From MGBC163016 sp964462135 (GTDB taxonomy: Bacteria; Actinomycetota; Coriobacteriia; Coriobacteriales; Eggerthellaceae): DNA of 64,000 nt. Under the pieces are notes generated by a model that saw only the letters and a list, made by a program, of their open reading frames with translations, searched no databases and had not been told where the DNA came from. How positions within the stretch are numbered: the stretch's first letter is position 1; every line of letters starts with the position of its first letter. Below, one piece after another: positions 1-8,526 of the stretch. Position numbers and translations under genes: made by a program. The stretch spans positions 173,248 to 237,247 of the forward strand of contig CAYWWK010000001.1 in NCBI GenBank assembly GCA_964462135.1, given 5' to 3'.

Positions 1-1
1 T

Positions 2-3000
2 GGTGCGGCTGACCTTCCGCTTGCAGAGACGGACAACCTGGGCCTTTCCATCAGCTACGAGCTGGATGGAGCGGGGCGCATCATCCGCGCAGAGGCCCAA
101 GGGGCTGCCGAGACCTTCTCCTATGATGCCCAAGGCAACCTCATCTCCCACACCGACCGAACCGGCGCGACCGAGTCATTCGCCTATGATGCGCTCTCAC
201 GCCTTGCCTCATACACGGATGGCGCAGGTGTGTCCGAGCGCTATTCTCACGATGGGCGCGGCAATGTGGTCAGCTTCGTCACGGGAAGCGAGAGCACGCG
301 ATACGGCTATGACGCCTCCGGAAACCTCATCTCCGTACAGAAGGGAAATCGCACTCCTTCACATTACGCCTACGATGCCTCAGAGCGCTTGGTTGAGAGC
401 ACGGATGGCACCAGTGCCAAGGAGAGCTACTCCTATGACGCGGTGGGCAACCTTGTGAGGCTTACCGATGCGTCAGGGGCCATCTGGCGCTATGAATACG
501 ATGAGGCGGGAAATGTGACAAGCTCCACCTCGCCTGCAAGCGCCAAGCAGACGTGGGCCTATGACGCGGCAGGCCGTCTTGCGGAGACCCAAGATGCCGA
601 TGGGGCGAAAACCACCTATGAGCGGGACGTCATGGGCAACGTCACGAAGGTGACCGATGCCTTGGGGCGTGCGACCACCTACACCTATGATGCGGAAAGC
701 AACCTCACTCAAGTGACGAGCCCATCCGGTTCCATCGAGAGCATGGTCTATGACCTCAAGGGGCGCATGTCTTCCCTGACCTCTCCTTCAGGGGCTTGCA
801 CGCGCTATGACTACGACGCGCTGGACAACCTGCTTGCCAAGTCCTATGCAGACGCATCTGCAGAGGATGTCACCTATGCCTATGACGGCGAAGGGAACAA
901 GACAAGCCGCTTCGACAAGACAGGGGATGCCTCCTTTGTCTATGACGGAGCGGGTCGCCTGACATCCGAGACTGATGGGTTCGGACAGAGGCTTGAGTAT
1001 GCCTACGACGATGCGGGGCATCTGGCTTCCATCACCTATCCGGAAGGGGAGGTGGCCACCTATGCCTATGATGAAGTAGGGAACTTAGCATCCGTCACCG
1101 CTCCTGAGGGCATCTATGCTTATGCTTACGATGATGCAGCACGTCCAGTGGCGCTCACACGTCCGGATGGGTCTGTCACGCGTACTGCCTATGACAAGAC
1201 AGGCAACGTCACCCATGTGGTGAACGAAGGGGCAGATGGGAAGGAACTGTCAGCCTTCTCCTATACCTACGATCCGGAAGGGCGCATAGTCTCTGAAGAT
1301 TCTTCGGTCGTGGGGGAAGATGGCGCAACTCACGAGGCGCAACGTACCTTCACCTACACCCCCGCAGGCAAGCTGGCAAGCGTAGAGGCCGCAGAGGATG
1401 GCACCTCCTACACGGAGCGTTATGACTATGATGACGCTGGCAACCGCATCCACCTTATTCGTGAGGGAGCGGATGCGGATGATGTCACCTACACCTACGA
1501 TGCCGATGACCGGCTCACAGAGGAGGTGAGTGCGGCCCATGGCGTAACCTCGTATGCCTATGACGCAGACGGCCAGCTTGTCTCCAAGACAGGACCTGAC
1601 GAGACGCTTACCCTAAGCTATGGCGTTGAAGGCAGGCTTGAGGCAGTCATGTCAGGGGATATTCTCTACATGGCAGCCGTCTATGACGGGGATGGCAACA
1701 AGACGTCTTCTGCCACCCTCTATCACACCTCCCGCACGTTGCCCGATGATCCTATTGCCCTTGCAGGGGCGGAGATCATAGGAGACATCACCGGTGGGGA
1801 TGAAGGGGATGTGCGCACCTTCGAGGGTGCCATCTCAGCGGCCATGCATGCCATGGCGGCACTCACAGGTGGCATGTCTGCCTGCGTGAACCCTGCCCTA
1901 GCTCCTGAGGCGGTGCCCCTTGCCTGCCAGATAGCAAGGAATGCGTTCGGCCATGGCTGGAGCGCCGTTCCCCAGAATCTGCCTGATCTTTTCCTGCGGA
2001 TGCGGGATGGAAAGGCCACCAAGGCCTTGGCACGCTCCCTTCTGCCGAAGGCCTCCCTCACCACGACTGATGAGGAATATGACATCACAAGCTATGTCAC
2101 CTCAAGCCTCTTCGAGGTGCCTGAGGTGCTTGCCACCTCATCCACCCGTGATGGGAAGACTTCTGTCTTCTATGGGCTTCAAAGACTCTCTGAGGTACGG
2201 GAAGGGATAACAGAGGCATTCCTTCATGATGGACGAGGGTCGGTTGCACAGACGATACTGGGATCAAGCGTTGCCTCTTGGCATCGCTATGGTGCCTTCG
2301 GAAAGGTCACTGCTGGCAGTGACACCCATGAGAGAACTTTTTTCGGCTATGACTCAGAAGAGCAGGACCCTCTGACCGGCCTTCTCTACCTCAGGGCACG
2401 CTACTACGACACTTCATCAGCCCGCTTCGGAGTGGCTGACACCTATCTGGGCAACACCTTCGATCCCATAACCCAAAACCGCTATCTCTACTGCGCGTCA
2501 GACCCGGTGAACCATGCAGACCCGACGGGACATTTCATATTCGGGAGCAGCTCATCGTACAATCTCGGGTATTCGACGACCATCAGTTCCATACGCATCA
2601 GCAGGCGCCCGAGTGCCTCCCATCCGAACTGGTACAAGCCAACAGGTGGCACCCGCATAAACGGGGACAGCTTCGCGAACCTCCCCGGTCAGCTCACGAC
2701 GAAGTCAACGCTCATTCCCACCTGGTCATCCAAGGCGACGAAGAAGGCTCAGGCCGATTACAACACCAACACCGCCTTGGGTATCGCCGCCATAAGGGAT
2801 GGCAACTATGAACTTGCCAAGATTTACATGGGAGCGGCACGCGCGACCATCGACGAATACCTGCGGGTCTACTGCGGAGGGGACAGGGCATATCTCAAGC
2901 AGATAAACGAAATTACCGGGAAGCTGTCCTTGCCCCTCACCCTCGTGCCCATCCTCGGCTCCTACAACGACCTCCTCCATTACGCAACTGAAGCCAACGG

Positions 3001-3442
3001 GCCCATGACCGCTCTGTTTGCCATCATGTTCGTAGCTGATGCGGTGACCCTTGGGGGCGTGACCTTGGCCAAGCTCGGCATCACAGGTGGCAAGGTCGTC
3101 GCAGGTGCCGGAATGAAGGAAGCCGCAAAAGAGGCTGCATCGACCACAGCGAAGTCAGCCGTAAAAGGAGTTGACGGTGTTGATCCGAATAAACTGCATC
3201 ATATATTTGGCAAGAAAGAACACGGTTTAGACCCTTTTGTTGAGTCTTACGGAGGAGATGAGGTTCTGGCCTATCGAGCAATAGAAAACCGTGCGATTAT
3301 TTACTCTGAAGCAACTGAAGTCTACGATGCCCCAGAGGGAGTAATGCTTGTAGTGGATGGAGTTGAGATGTTGATCAAGTACAAGGTTATTAATGGACGA
3401 ATGCGAGTATCAGACGCCTATATTCCAACGGAGAAACTATGA
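2..3442 (+). CDS. Rhs/YD-repeat polymorphic toxin, 5' end outside window
   Basis: The reading frame is open from base 2, so the gene starts upstream; 1146 residues are visible. Residues 1 to about 500 are tandem YD repeats of the form YDxxGNLxxxT, which in Rhs/WapA proteins build a beta-shell around a C-terminal toxin. The Rhs core ends near residues 790-843 with LLYLRARYYDTSSARFGVAD and DPTGH. A pretoxin region with a hydrophobic stretch follows (about 980-1030). The last 90 or so residues form the tip, with LHHIFGKKEHGLDPFV and YGGDE; I read it as a probable toxin domain of unassigned family, perhaps a nuclease because of the paired histidines. The tip is visibly AT-richer than the core. 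The stop overlaps the next start (ATGA), as expected for toxin-immunity coupling. Confidence 0.9.
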   Translation, partial: GAADLPLAETDNLGLSISYELDGAGRIIRAEAQGAAETFSYDAQGNLISHTDRTGATESFAYDALSRLASYTDGAGVSERYSHDGRGNVVSFVTGSESTRYGYDASGNLISVQKGNRTPSHYAYDASERLVESTDGTSAKESYSYDAVGNLVRLTDASGAIWRYEYDEAGNVTSSTSPASAKQTWAYDAAGRLAETQDADGAKTTYERDVMGNVTKVTDALGRATTYTYDAESNLTQVTSPSGSIESMVYDLKGRMSSLTSPSGACTRYDYDALDNLLAKSYADASAEDVTYAYDGEGNKTSRFDKTGDASFVYDGAGRLTSETDGFGQRLEYAYDDAGHLASITYPEGEVATYAYDEVGNLASVTAPEGIYAYAYDDAARPVALTRPDGSVTRTAYDKTGNVTHVVNEGADGKELSAFSYTYDPEGRIVSEDSSVVGEDGATHEAQRTFTYTPAGKLASVEAAEDGTSYTERYDYDDAGNRIHLIREGADADDVTYTYDADDRLTEEVSAAHGVTSYAYDADGQLVSKTGPDETLTLSYGVEGRLEAVMSGDILYMAAVYDGDGNKTSSATLYHTSRTLPDDPIALAGAEIIGDITGGDEGDVRTFEGAISAAMHAMAALTGGMSACVNPALAPEAVPLACQIARNAFGHGWSAVPQNLPDLFLRMRDGKATKALARSLLPKASLTTTDEEYDITSYVTSSLFEVPEVLATSSTRDGKTSVFYGLQRLSEVREGITEAFLHDGRGSVAQTILGSSVASWHRYGAFGKVTAGSDTHERTFFGYDSEEQDPLTGLLYLRARYYDTSSARFGVADTYLGNTFDPITQNRYLYCASDPVNHADPTGHFIFGSSSSYNLGYSTTISSIRISRRPSASHPNWYKPTGGTRINGDSFANLPGQLTTKSTLIPTWSSKATKKAQADYNTNTALGIAAIRDGNYELAKIYMGAARATIDEYLRVYCGGDRAYLKQINEITGKLSLPLTLVPILGSYNDLLHYATEANGPMTALFAIMFVADAVTLGGVTLAKLGITGGKVVAGAGMKEAAKEAASTTAKSAVKGVDGVDPNKLHHIFGKKEHGLDPFVESYGGDEVLAYRAIENRAIIYSEATEVYDAPEGVMLVVDGVEMLIKYKVINGRMRVSDAYIPTEKL

Positions 3443-3951
3443 GAACCGATGATCTTGCCTTGCTTTCGATAGAAGCTGTGAAAAAGCTGACAGAGGGTGA
3501 TATCCAGCTTTTCGGAATACTTAAACACCAATTAGACACCAGTACGATTAAAGAGATTGATTTCGATGGTTATGGCTTCTATACCGAATTTGGCGTTGAC
3601 GAGCAGTATCAAATTATGAACCCCGCTCTTCGATCCTTAGACATTTCCGATTTGGTAGGACTCAATCGATCTGGGGAATGCAGTGTGGGATTTGTTCTTT
3701 TCGTTAGCGACGGTATGATAACAACCTTGGAAGGATTTCCTTTTCTGTCTGATGAATGGCCTTTGGAGGATATTCGTTTTATGTATACCGAACAACCTCA
3801 TGGGTGTAATGCCAAATATGTCGAGAAGCGCAGTTCTTCGTTTTATGAGAAGTATGATCAGTTTGGGACTGTATACATAAAAGGATGCATGCGTGACAAA
3901 GAAGATTGCATATTTTCATCTGCGTATCACAGGTTCCACCCATTCCTTTGA
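3439..3951 (+). CDS. Probable immunity protein to the first Rhs tip
   Basis: This 170-residue protein starts at an ATG sharing four bases with the rhs stop, so it is translationally coupled. It has no signal peptide or membrane segment and is acidic, with a mixed alpha/beta look (IKEIDFDGYGFYTEFGVDE; FVLFVSDGMITTLEGFPF). I do not recognise the family. The immunity role is inferred only from position and coupling, which is the usual arrangement for Rhs tips. AT-rich composition matches the neighbouring toxin tip and differs from the Rhs core, suggesting both arrived as one unit. A cytoplasmic immunity protein fits a toxin acting inside cells. Confidence 0.75.
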   Translation: MRTDDLALLSIEAVKKLTEGDIQLFGILKHQLDTSTIKEIDFDGYGFYTEFGVDEQYQIMNPALRSLDISDLVGLNRSGECSVGFVLFVSDGMITTLEGFPFLSDEWPLEDIRFMYTEQPHGCNAKYVEKRSSSFYEKYDQFGTVYIKGCMRDKEDCIFSSAYHRFHPFL

Positions 3952-4604
3952 TGTTCCTGGGACGTCCTGAACATTTGATCGCCTCGCTCAAAAGTGCGCG
4001 GCGCACAAGATTATTCATCCTGGCAGCTTCTCCCGCCGCCTAACTATATGCCGCTGCTGTCGCAGCGGCGACGAAGACTGACCTTCCGATCCCGTCATCT
4101 CGAAGAATGCTGAAAGCCGACTGAGAGATCTCTGGAAGAGCTTGTCTGACATATCAGGTTGCCTTCCTAGAAGGTTGGCCTGACATGCTCATCTTTCATT
4201 CAGGAGATCTCTCGCGGGGAGTCATGGGAACGGTTCTCTTGACTCAATCCATTCGTGCTGCGCCTAAAGTGTGCGCCGTAGAGGTCTTCGCCATCTGACT
4301 CTCTCCTTCGGCGCTAAACTTGACCGCAGATCTGAAGATCTGCGCTACGGATACGCTGTGGTTCGCATCAGCCGCCGTACGTAACGTTGCAGAAGATGGG
4401 GATGCGGCCGCATTAGAGCGTCTTGGCATGACCTTTGCCAAGACTACACTTTCCAGATAGCGGGATCGATCGTTTTCTCACCTTCCCTTCGCCATGATCT
4501 TTGGTGATGACATATCCTGAATGGGATTGGTTCCTGCACCTTGAAAGCTTCATTCAATAACTTGTGGTTGCATCTCAGGTGACGCTCTCTATGAGCGGGA
4601 CGTC
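3952..4604 (+). repeat. Intergenic repeat region between Rhs cassettes 1 and 2
   Basis: No gene is convincing here. The first 260 bases hold nothing I recognise. At 4219-4245 there is a 27-base REP-like unit with inverted ends GAGTCA/TGACTC around an internal ACGGTTCTC. Copy A of the dispersed repeat occupies about 4364-4519, marked by GCCGTACGTAACGTTGCAG and CTTCGCCATGATCTT. Homology to the rhs core resumes at about 4590. Confidence 0.7.
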
Positions 4605-7376
4605 ATGGGCAACGTCACGAAGGTGACTGACGCGCTTGGGCGTGCGACCACCTACGCCTACGATGCGGAAAGCAACCTCACCCAAGTGACGAGCCCGGCA
4701 GGTTCGGTTGAGAGCATGGCCTATGACCTAAAGGGGCGCATGTCTTCCCTGACCTCTCCTTCAGGTGCCAACACGCGCTATGACTATGACGTACTGGACA
4801 ACCTGCTTGCCAAGTCCTTTGCAGACGCCTCTGCAGAGGACGTCACCTATTCTTATGACGGTGAAGGGCAAAAGGTCAGTCGCTCTGATAAGACAGGGGA
4901 AGCCACCTTCACCTATGACGGGGCCGGCCGTCTTGCCTCTGAGACCGATGGGTTCGGCCAGAAGCTTGAGTATGCCTACGATGATGCAGGACGCTTGGCT
5001 TCCATCACCTACCCGGAAGGGGAAGTGGCAACCTACGCCTATGATGAAGTAGGGAACTTAGCATCCGTCACCGCTCCTGAGGGCATCTATGCTTATGCTT
5101 ACGATGATGCAGCACGTCCAGTGGCGCTCACACGTCCGGATGGGTCTGTCACGCGTACTGCCTATGACAAGACAGGCAACGTCACCCATGTGGTGAACGA
5201 AGGGGCAGATGGGAAGGAACTGTCAGCCTTCTCCTATACCTACGATCCGGAAGGGCGCATAGTCTCTGAAGATTCTTCGGTCGTGGGGGAAGATGGCGCA
5301 ACTCACGAGGCGCAACGTACCTTCACCTACACCCCCGCAGGCAAGCTGGCAGGGGTGGAAGCCACAGAGGATGGCAGAACCTTCACGGAGCGTTATGACT
5401 ATGACGATGCTGGCAACCGCATCCACCTTGTCCGTGAGGGAGCGGATGCGGATGATGTCACCTACACCTATGACGCTGATGATCGGCTCACAGAGGAAGT
5501 GAGTGCGGCCCATGGCGTGACCTCATATGTCTATGATGCGGATGGACAGCTTGTCTCCAAGACAGGACCTGACGAGACGCTTTCCTTAAGCTATGGCGTT
5601 GAAGGCAGGCTTGAGGCAGTCATGTCAGGAGATCTTCTGTACATGGCAGCCGTCTATGACGGGGATGGCAACAAGACGTCTTCTGCCACCCTCTATCACA
5701 CCTCCCGCACGTTGCCCGATGATCCTGTTGCCCTCACAGGAGCGGAGATCATAGGAGGCATCACCGGTGGGGATGAAGGGGATGTGCGCATCTTCGAGGG
5801 TGTCATCTCCGCGGCCATGCATGCCATGGCGGCACTCACAGGAGGCATGTCTGCCTGCGCGAACCCCGCCCTGGCTCCTGAGGCGGTGCCCCTTGCCTGC
5901 CGTCTGGCATCTGACATCTTCGGGCGGGGTGCAAGCTATGTACCGCAAGGTCTGCCTGATCTTTTCCTGCGCATGCGTGACGGGAAGGCGACCAAGGCCT
6001 TGGCACGCTCCCTTCTGCCGAAGGCCTCCTTCACCACGACTGATGAGGCCTATGACATCACAAGCTATGTCACCTCAAGCCTCTTCGAGGTGCCTGAGGT
6101 GCTTGCCACCTCATCCACCCGTGATGGGAAGACTTCTGTCTTCTATGGGCTTCAAAGACTCTCTGAGGTACGGGAAGGTGCGGCAGAGGTATTCCTCCAT
6201 GACGGACGAGGATCAGTTGCACAGACAATACTGGGATCAAGCGTTGCCTCTTGGCATCGCTATGGCGCATTCGGTAAGGTCACTGCTGGCAGTGACACGC
6301 AGGAGAGGACCTTTTTCGGCTACGACTCAGAAGAGCAGGACCCTCTGACCGGCCTTCTCTACCTCAGGGCACGCTACTACGACACTTCATCAGCCCGCTT
6401 CGGAGTGGCTGACACCTATCTGGGCAACACCTTCGATCCCATAACCCAAAACCGCTATCTCTACTGCGCGTCAGACCCGGTGAACCATGCAGACCCGACG
6501 GGACACTACACCCAGAGGGATCTTTTGAACTGGGGTTTGTCAAGAGGAGGGCGTGCAGGGGATATTGCCCGCACCATTCTCATGAAGAGATCCTATTCAG
6601 CAAGCAATGCAGCACAAAAGGCTTCCCAAAGCTTCGGTCGTCTCTTTCCGGGTTCATGGCTGCAGTCTCCAAGTCCCTCGCAATACAAGGTAACCGGGTA
6701 CAGCAATGCGGCCTGGGGAAACCGCAACGGCAGGATAAACAAGTCCTCCGGCAACTCTTCCAACGGCAAGACCTACGCTGATCAGGCACGAGAGCTCTTC
6801 TTCCGCATCTATTGCGGAAGTGCCGATTCGATGAGTGATGCTCCTGCGGACAGCTGGAGCGCCATGGGTGCGAACATGCATGATTTCGCCAATCGATACT
6901 TCATGATTCCAATCGTCGGCACAGCAGTTGATTGGCTTGCCTACGTCTCGGAGAAAAACGTTGGGATGACAGCACTATATTCGCTGCTCACGCTCTCCGA
7001 AGTGTTGGCGGTAGGTGGTGCCGTCACAGCTGGAAAGACCGTCATCAGGATCGCGACGACCGCAAGCAAATCCGATGATGTGGCCGACATCATCAAAGCG
7101 GGGAAGACCGCTGCGACATCGGCAACGCCGAACACGACGAGCAAGGTTTCTGAAACGTCGGCGATGATAACCGAGTGGTTGGGCGATGGAGCTAAGTTCA
7201 TTAGAAATAGCAACGATGACGCGGTGCTTCTATCGGCTGATTACACAAAAAGAGTCAGATTTGACTTCAATCATCCAGCACAGCATACATATCCTCATAT
7301 GCATGTGGAAGAATTAGTGAATGGACAATGGATAAAATCGGGTCCGATTTTTCCAGCAGATATTCCAGGCAAATGA
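4605..7376 (+). CDS. Orphan Rhs cassette 2 (5'-truncated Rhs with a new toxin tip)
   Basis: The frame is open from 4545, but homology to the first rhs gene starts abruptly at 4590, matching base 616 of that gene, so the N-terminal part is missing. The ATG at 4605 is an internal methionine of the YD region, no ribosome site was seen, and expression as an independent protein is doubtful. The 923-residue frame carries YD repeats, the conserved RARYYD core and DPTGH, then YTQRDLLNWGLSRGG (shared with cassette 4). The tip at residues 840-923 has RVRFDFNHPAQH, PHMHVEEL and WIKSGPIFPAD. From memory this resembles polymorphic toxin type 24, a family expected to be toxic; that assignment is unverified. 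It may be a donor that recombines into the full-length gene. Confidence 0.8.
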   Translation: MGNVTKVTDALGRATTYAYDAESNLTQVTSPAGSVESMAYDLKGRMSSLTSPSGANTRYDYDVLDNLLAKSFADASAEDVTYSYDGEGQKVSRSDKTGEATFTYDGAGRLASETDGFGQKLEYAYDDAGRLASITYPEGEVATYAYDEVGNLASVTAPEGIYAYAYDDAARPVALTRPDGSVTRTAYDKTGNVTHVVNEGADGKELSAFSYTYDPEGRIVSEDSSVVGEDGATHEAQRTFTYTPAGKLAGVEATEDGRTFTERYDYDDAGNRIHLVREGADADDVTYTYDADDRLTEEVSAAHGVTSYVYDADGQLVSKTGPDETLSLSYGVEGRLEAVMSGDLLYMAAVYDGDGNKTSSATLYHTSRTLPDDPVALTGAEIIGGITGGDEGDVRIFEGVISAAMHAMAALTGGMSACANPALAPEAVPLACRLASDIFGRGASYVPQGLPDLFLRMRDGKATKALARSLLPKASFTTTDEAYDITSYVTSSLFEVPEVLATSSTRDGKTSVFYGLQRLSEVREGAAEVFLHDGRGSVAQTILGSSVASWHRYGAFGKVTAGSDTQERTFFGYDSEEQDPLTGLLYLRARYYDTSSARFGVADTYLGNTFDPITQNRYLYCASDPVNHADPTGHYTQRDLLNWGLSRGGRAGDIARTILMKRSYSASNAAQKASQSFGRLFPGSWLQSPSPSQYKVTGYSNAAWGNRNGRINKSSGNSSNGKTYADQARELFFRIYCGSADSMSDAPADSWSAMGANMHDFANRYFMIPIVGTAVDWLAYVSEKNVGMTALYSLLTLSEVLAVGGAVTAGKTVIRIATTASKSDDVADIIKAGKTAATSATPNTTSKVSETSAMITEWLGDGAKFIRNSNDDAVLLSADYTKRVRFDFNHPAQHTYPHMHVEELVNGQWIKSGPIFPADIPGK

Positions 7377-7385
7377 AAGGACGAG

Positions 7386-7577
7386 ATGAAAATCGTAGAT
7401 TGTTCCTTTGGGGCTGCAAAAGATCTAGATCAAATATGTCTTTATCTGACAAAGGAGGAAATGAAGGAGTTAGCAGATTCTTTGAATTTACTTTTAAAGG
7501 ATTCTGATTCATCACGACATGAACATGTAAACAGTTTAGATTACAAGAAAGAGTTAACTGTTCTGCATGAAGTCTGA
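7386..7577 (+). CDS. Small probable immunity protein for cassette 2
   Basis: A 63-residue protein nine bases after the cassette 2 stop, with AAAGGACGAG directly upstream of the ATG as ribosome site. It has a helix-forming centre (YLTKEEMKELADSLNLLL) and an end HEHVNSLDYKKELTVL. It shares this pattern with the next gene, FLTKKELRELYGYIEDLM then DHIHLMDGEYRREITI, so the two are paralogues. No signal or membrane segment is present. The immunity role is inferred from position behind a toxin tip and from small size. Confidence 0.7.
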   Translation: MKIVDCSFGAAKDLDQICLYLTKEEMKELADSLNLLLKDSDSSRHEHVNSLDYKKELTVLHEV

Positions 7578-7736
7578 TCGCTCTAGTGAGGATCAAATCA
7601 CGTAAGTCATAGGGACGGGTTTTCCTGACTCTGCTATCCGTTCGGTGGTATTGGGGGTGGTATTGGGGACGGGACCATTGGGCCATGCGGGATCGTTTCC
7701 TTTTTTGGACCTATTCCACTTCGCTTAAAGGACAGG

Positions 7737-7991
7737 ATGATCATTATGCGAATTTATGATGAAGTGCATGAGCAATCTCTACCTAGAGTGATGCTCTTTT
7801 TGACAAAAAAGGAACTACGAGAACTTTATGGATATATCGAGGATTTGATGACAAGTCCAATTTGCGATCATATCCACCTAATGGATGGCGAATACAGGCG
7901 TGAGATTACCATTGCGAGTTATTCAGAAACAGAAAAGAATACCTTTGCGAAGCAATTCAATGAGCTTGTTCAAAAGGATGACCTCGCTTAA
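7737..7991 (+). CDS. Second small immunity-like paralogue
   Basis: An 84-residue protein preceded by AAAGGACAGG, almost the same ribosome site as its paralogue at 7386. It keeps the LTKKELREL helix, the central H-x-H and the YRREITI strand, and adds a 20-residue C-terminal tail (ETEKNTFAKQFNELVQKDDL). An in-frame ATG at 7746 is a possible later start. It is separated from its paralogue by about 160 bases containing GGTATTGGGGACGGGACC, a REP-like unit. It may be the surviving immunity gene of a lost related toxin cassette, or a duplicate broadening protection. Confidence 0.65.
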   Translation: MIIMRIYDEVHEQSLPRVMLFLTKKELRELYGYIEDLMTSPICDHIHLMDGEYRREITIASYSETEKNTFAKQFNELVQKDDLA

Positions 7992-8016
7992 TAAGGTTCG
8001 TGTAGGGGTCACGAGG

Positions 8017-8526
8017 GAGCCACGGGGACGGTTCTCCTGACTCTATCATCACTTCGCTTCGCTCAAAAATGTCATTGCCTGTGGTTTTGTATACCACAGG
8101 CAATCATGCATTCAAGCGCTTGGCGTTGTGACGAGGGTATGAATCTGTTTTGATGTAGCGTAAGCGTCGCATGAACGATCGCAAGGGAGTTCATACGTAC
8201 GGTTGCCTTTGTTGCGGGCAGAAATGCCCCTCCGAGTGAGGCAAGCCGCTGCTTCGCAGACGGCTTCCGCTACGAGTCTACGTTACGCACCACGAAGGAG
8301 CGATGACGTTCGCATCAGTCGCCGTACGTAACGTTGCAGATCATAGGGATGTGTCCGCGTTCATGCGTCTTGGCATGACCTTTGCCAAGACTGCACTTTT
8401 CTAGCAGGTCGGATGGGGTTGTCGTCCAGGCGTGATCCTTCCTTGGGTCTTCCCTTCGCCATGATCTTTGGTGGTGATCTATCCTGTATGGGATCGCTGC
8501 TTGCACCTTGAAAGCTTCATGCATGA
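8017..8526 (+). repeat. Dispersed repeat, long copy B, between cassettes 2 and 3
   Basis: About 510 bases without a gene. It begins with the 27-base REP-like unit (8017-8043). Next is a perfect 12-base inverted repeat ATTGCCTGTGGT/ACCACAGGCAAT at 8074-8085 and 8093-8104 with a 7-base loop. A region related to the 13.9 and 32.9 kb copies follows, then the core at 8311-8486 (GCCGTACGTAACGTTGCAG through CCATGATCTTTGG). The end GCACCTTGAAAGCTTCAT also precedes cassette 2. Confidence 0.75.

Noticed and set aside
230..1700. Regular short repeats that might be read as CRISPR or a tandem DNA repeat
   Set aside because: They are codons for degenerate YD motifs in a long open frame with variable spacing; no identical repeat/spacer pattern exists in the window.
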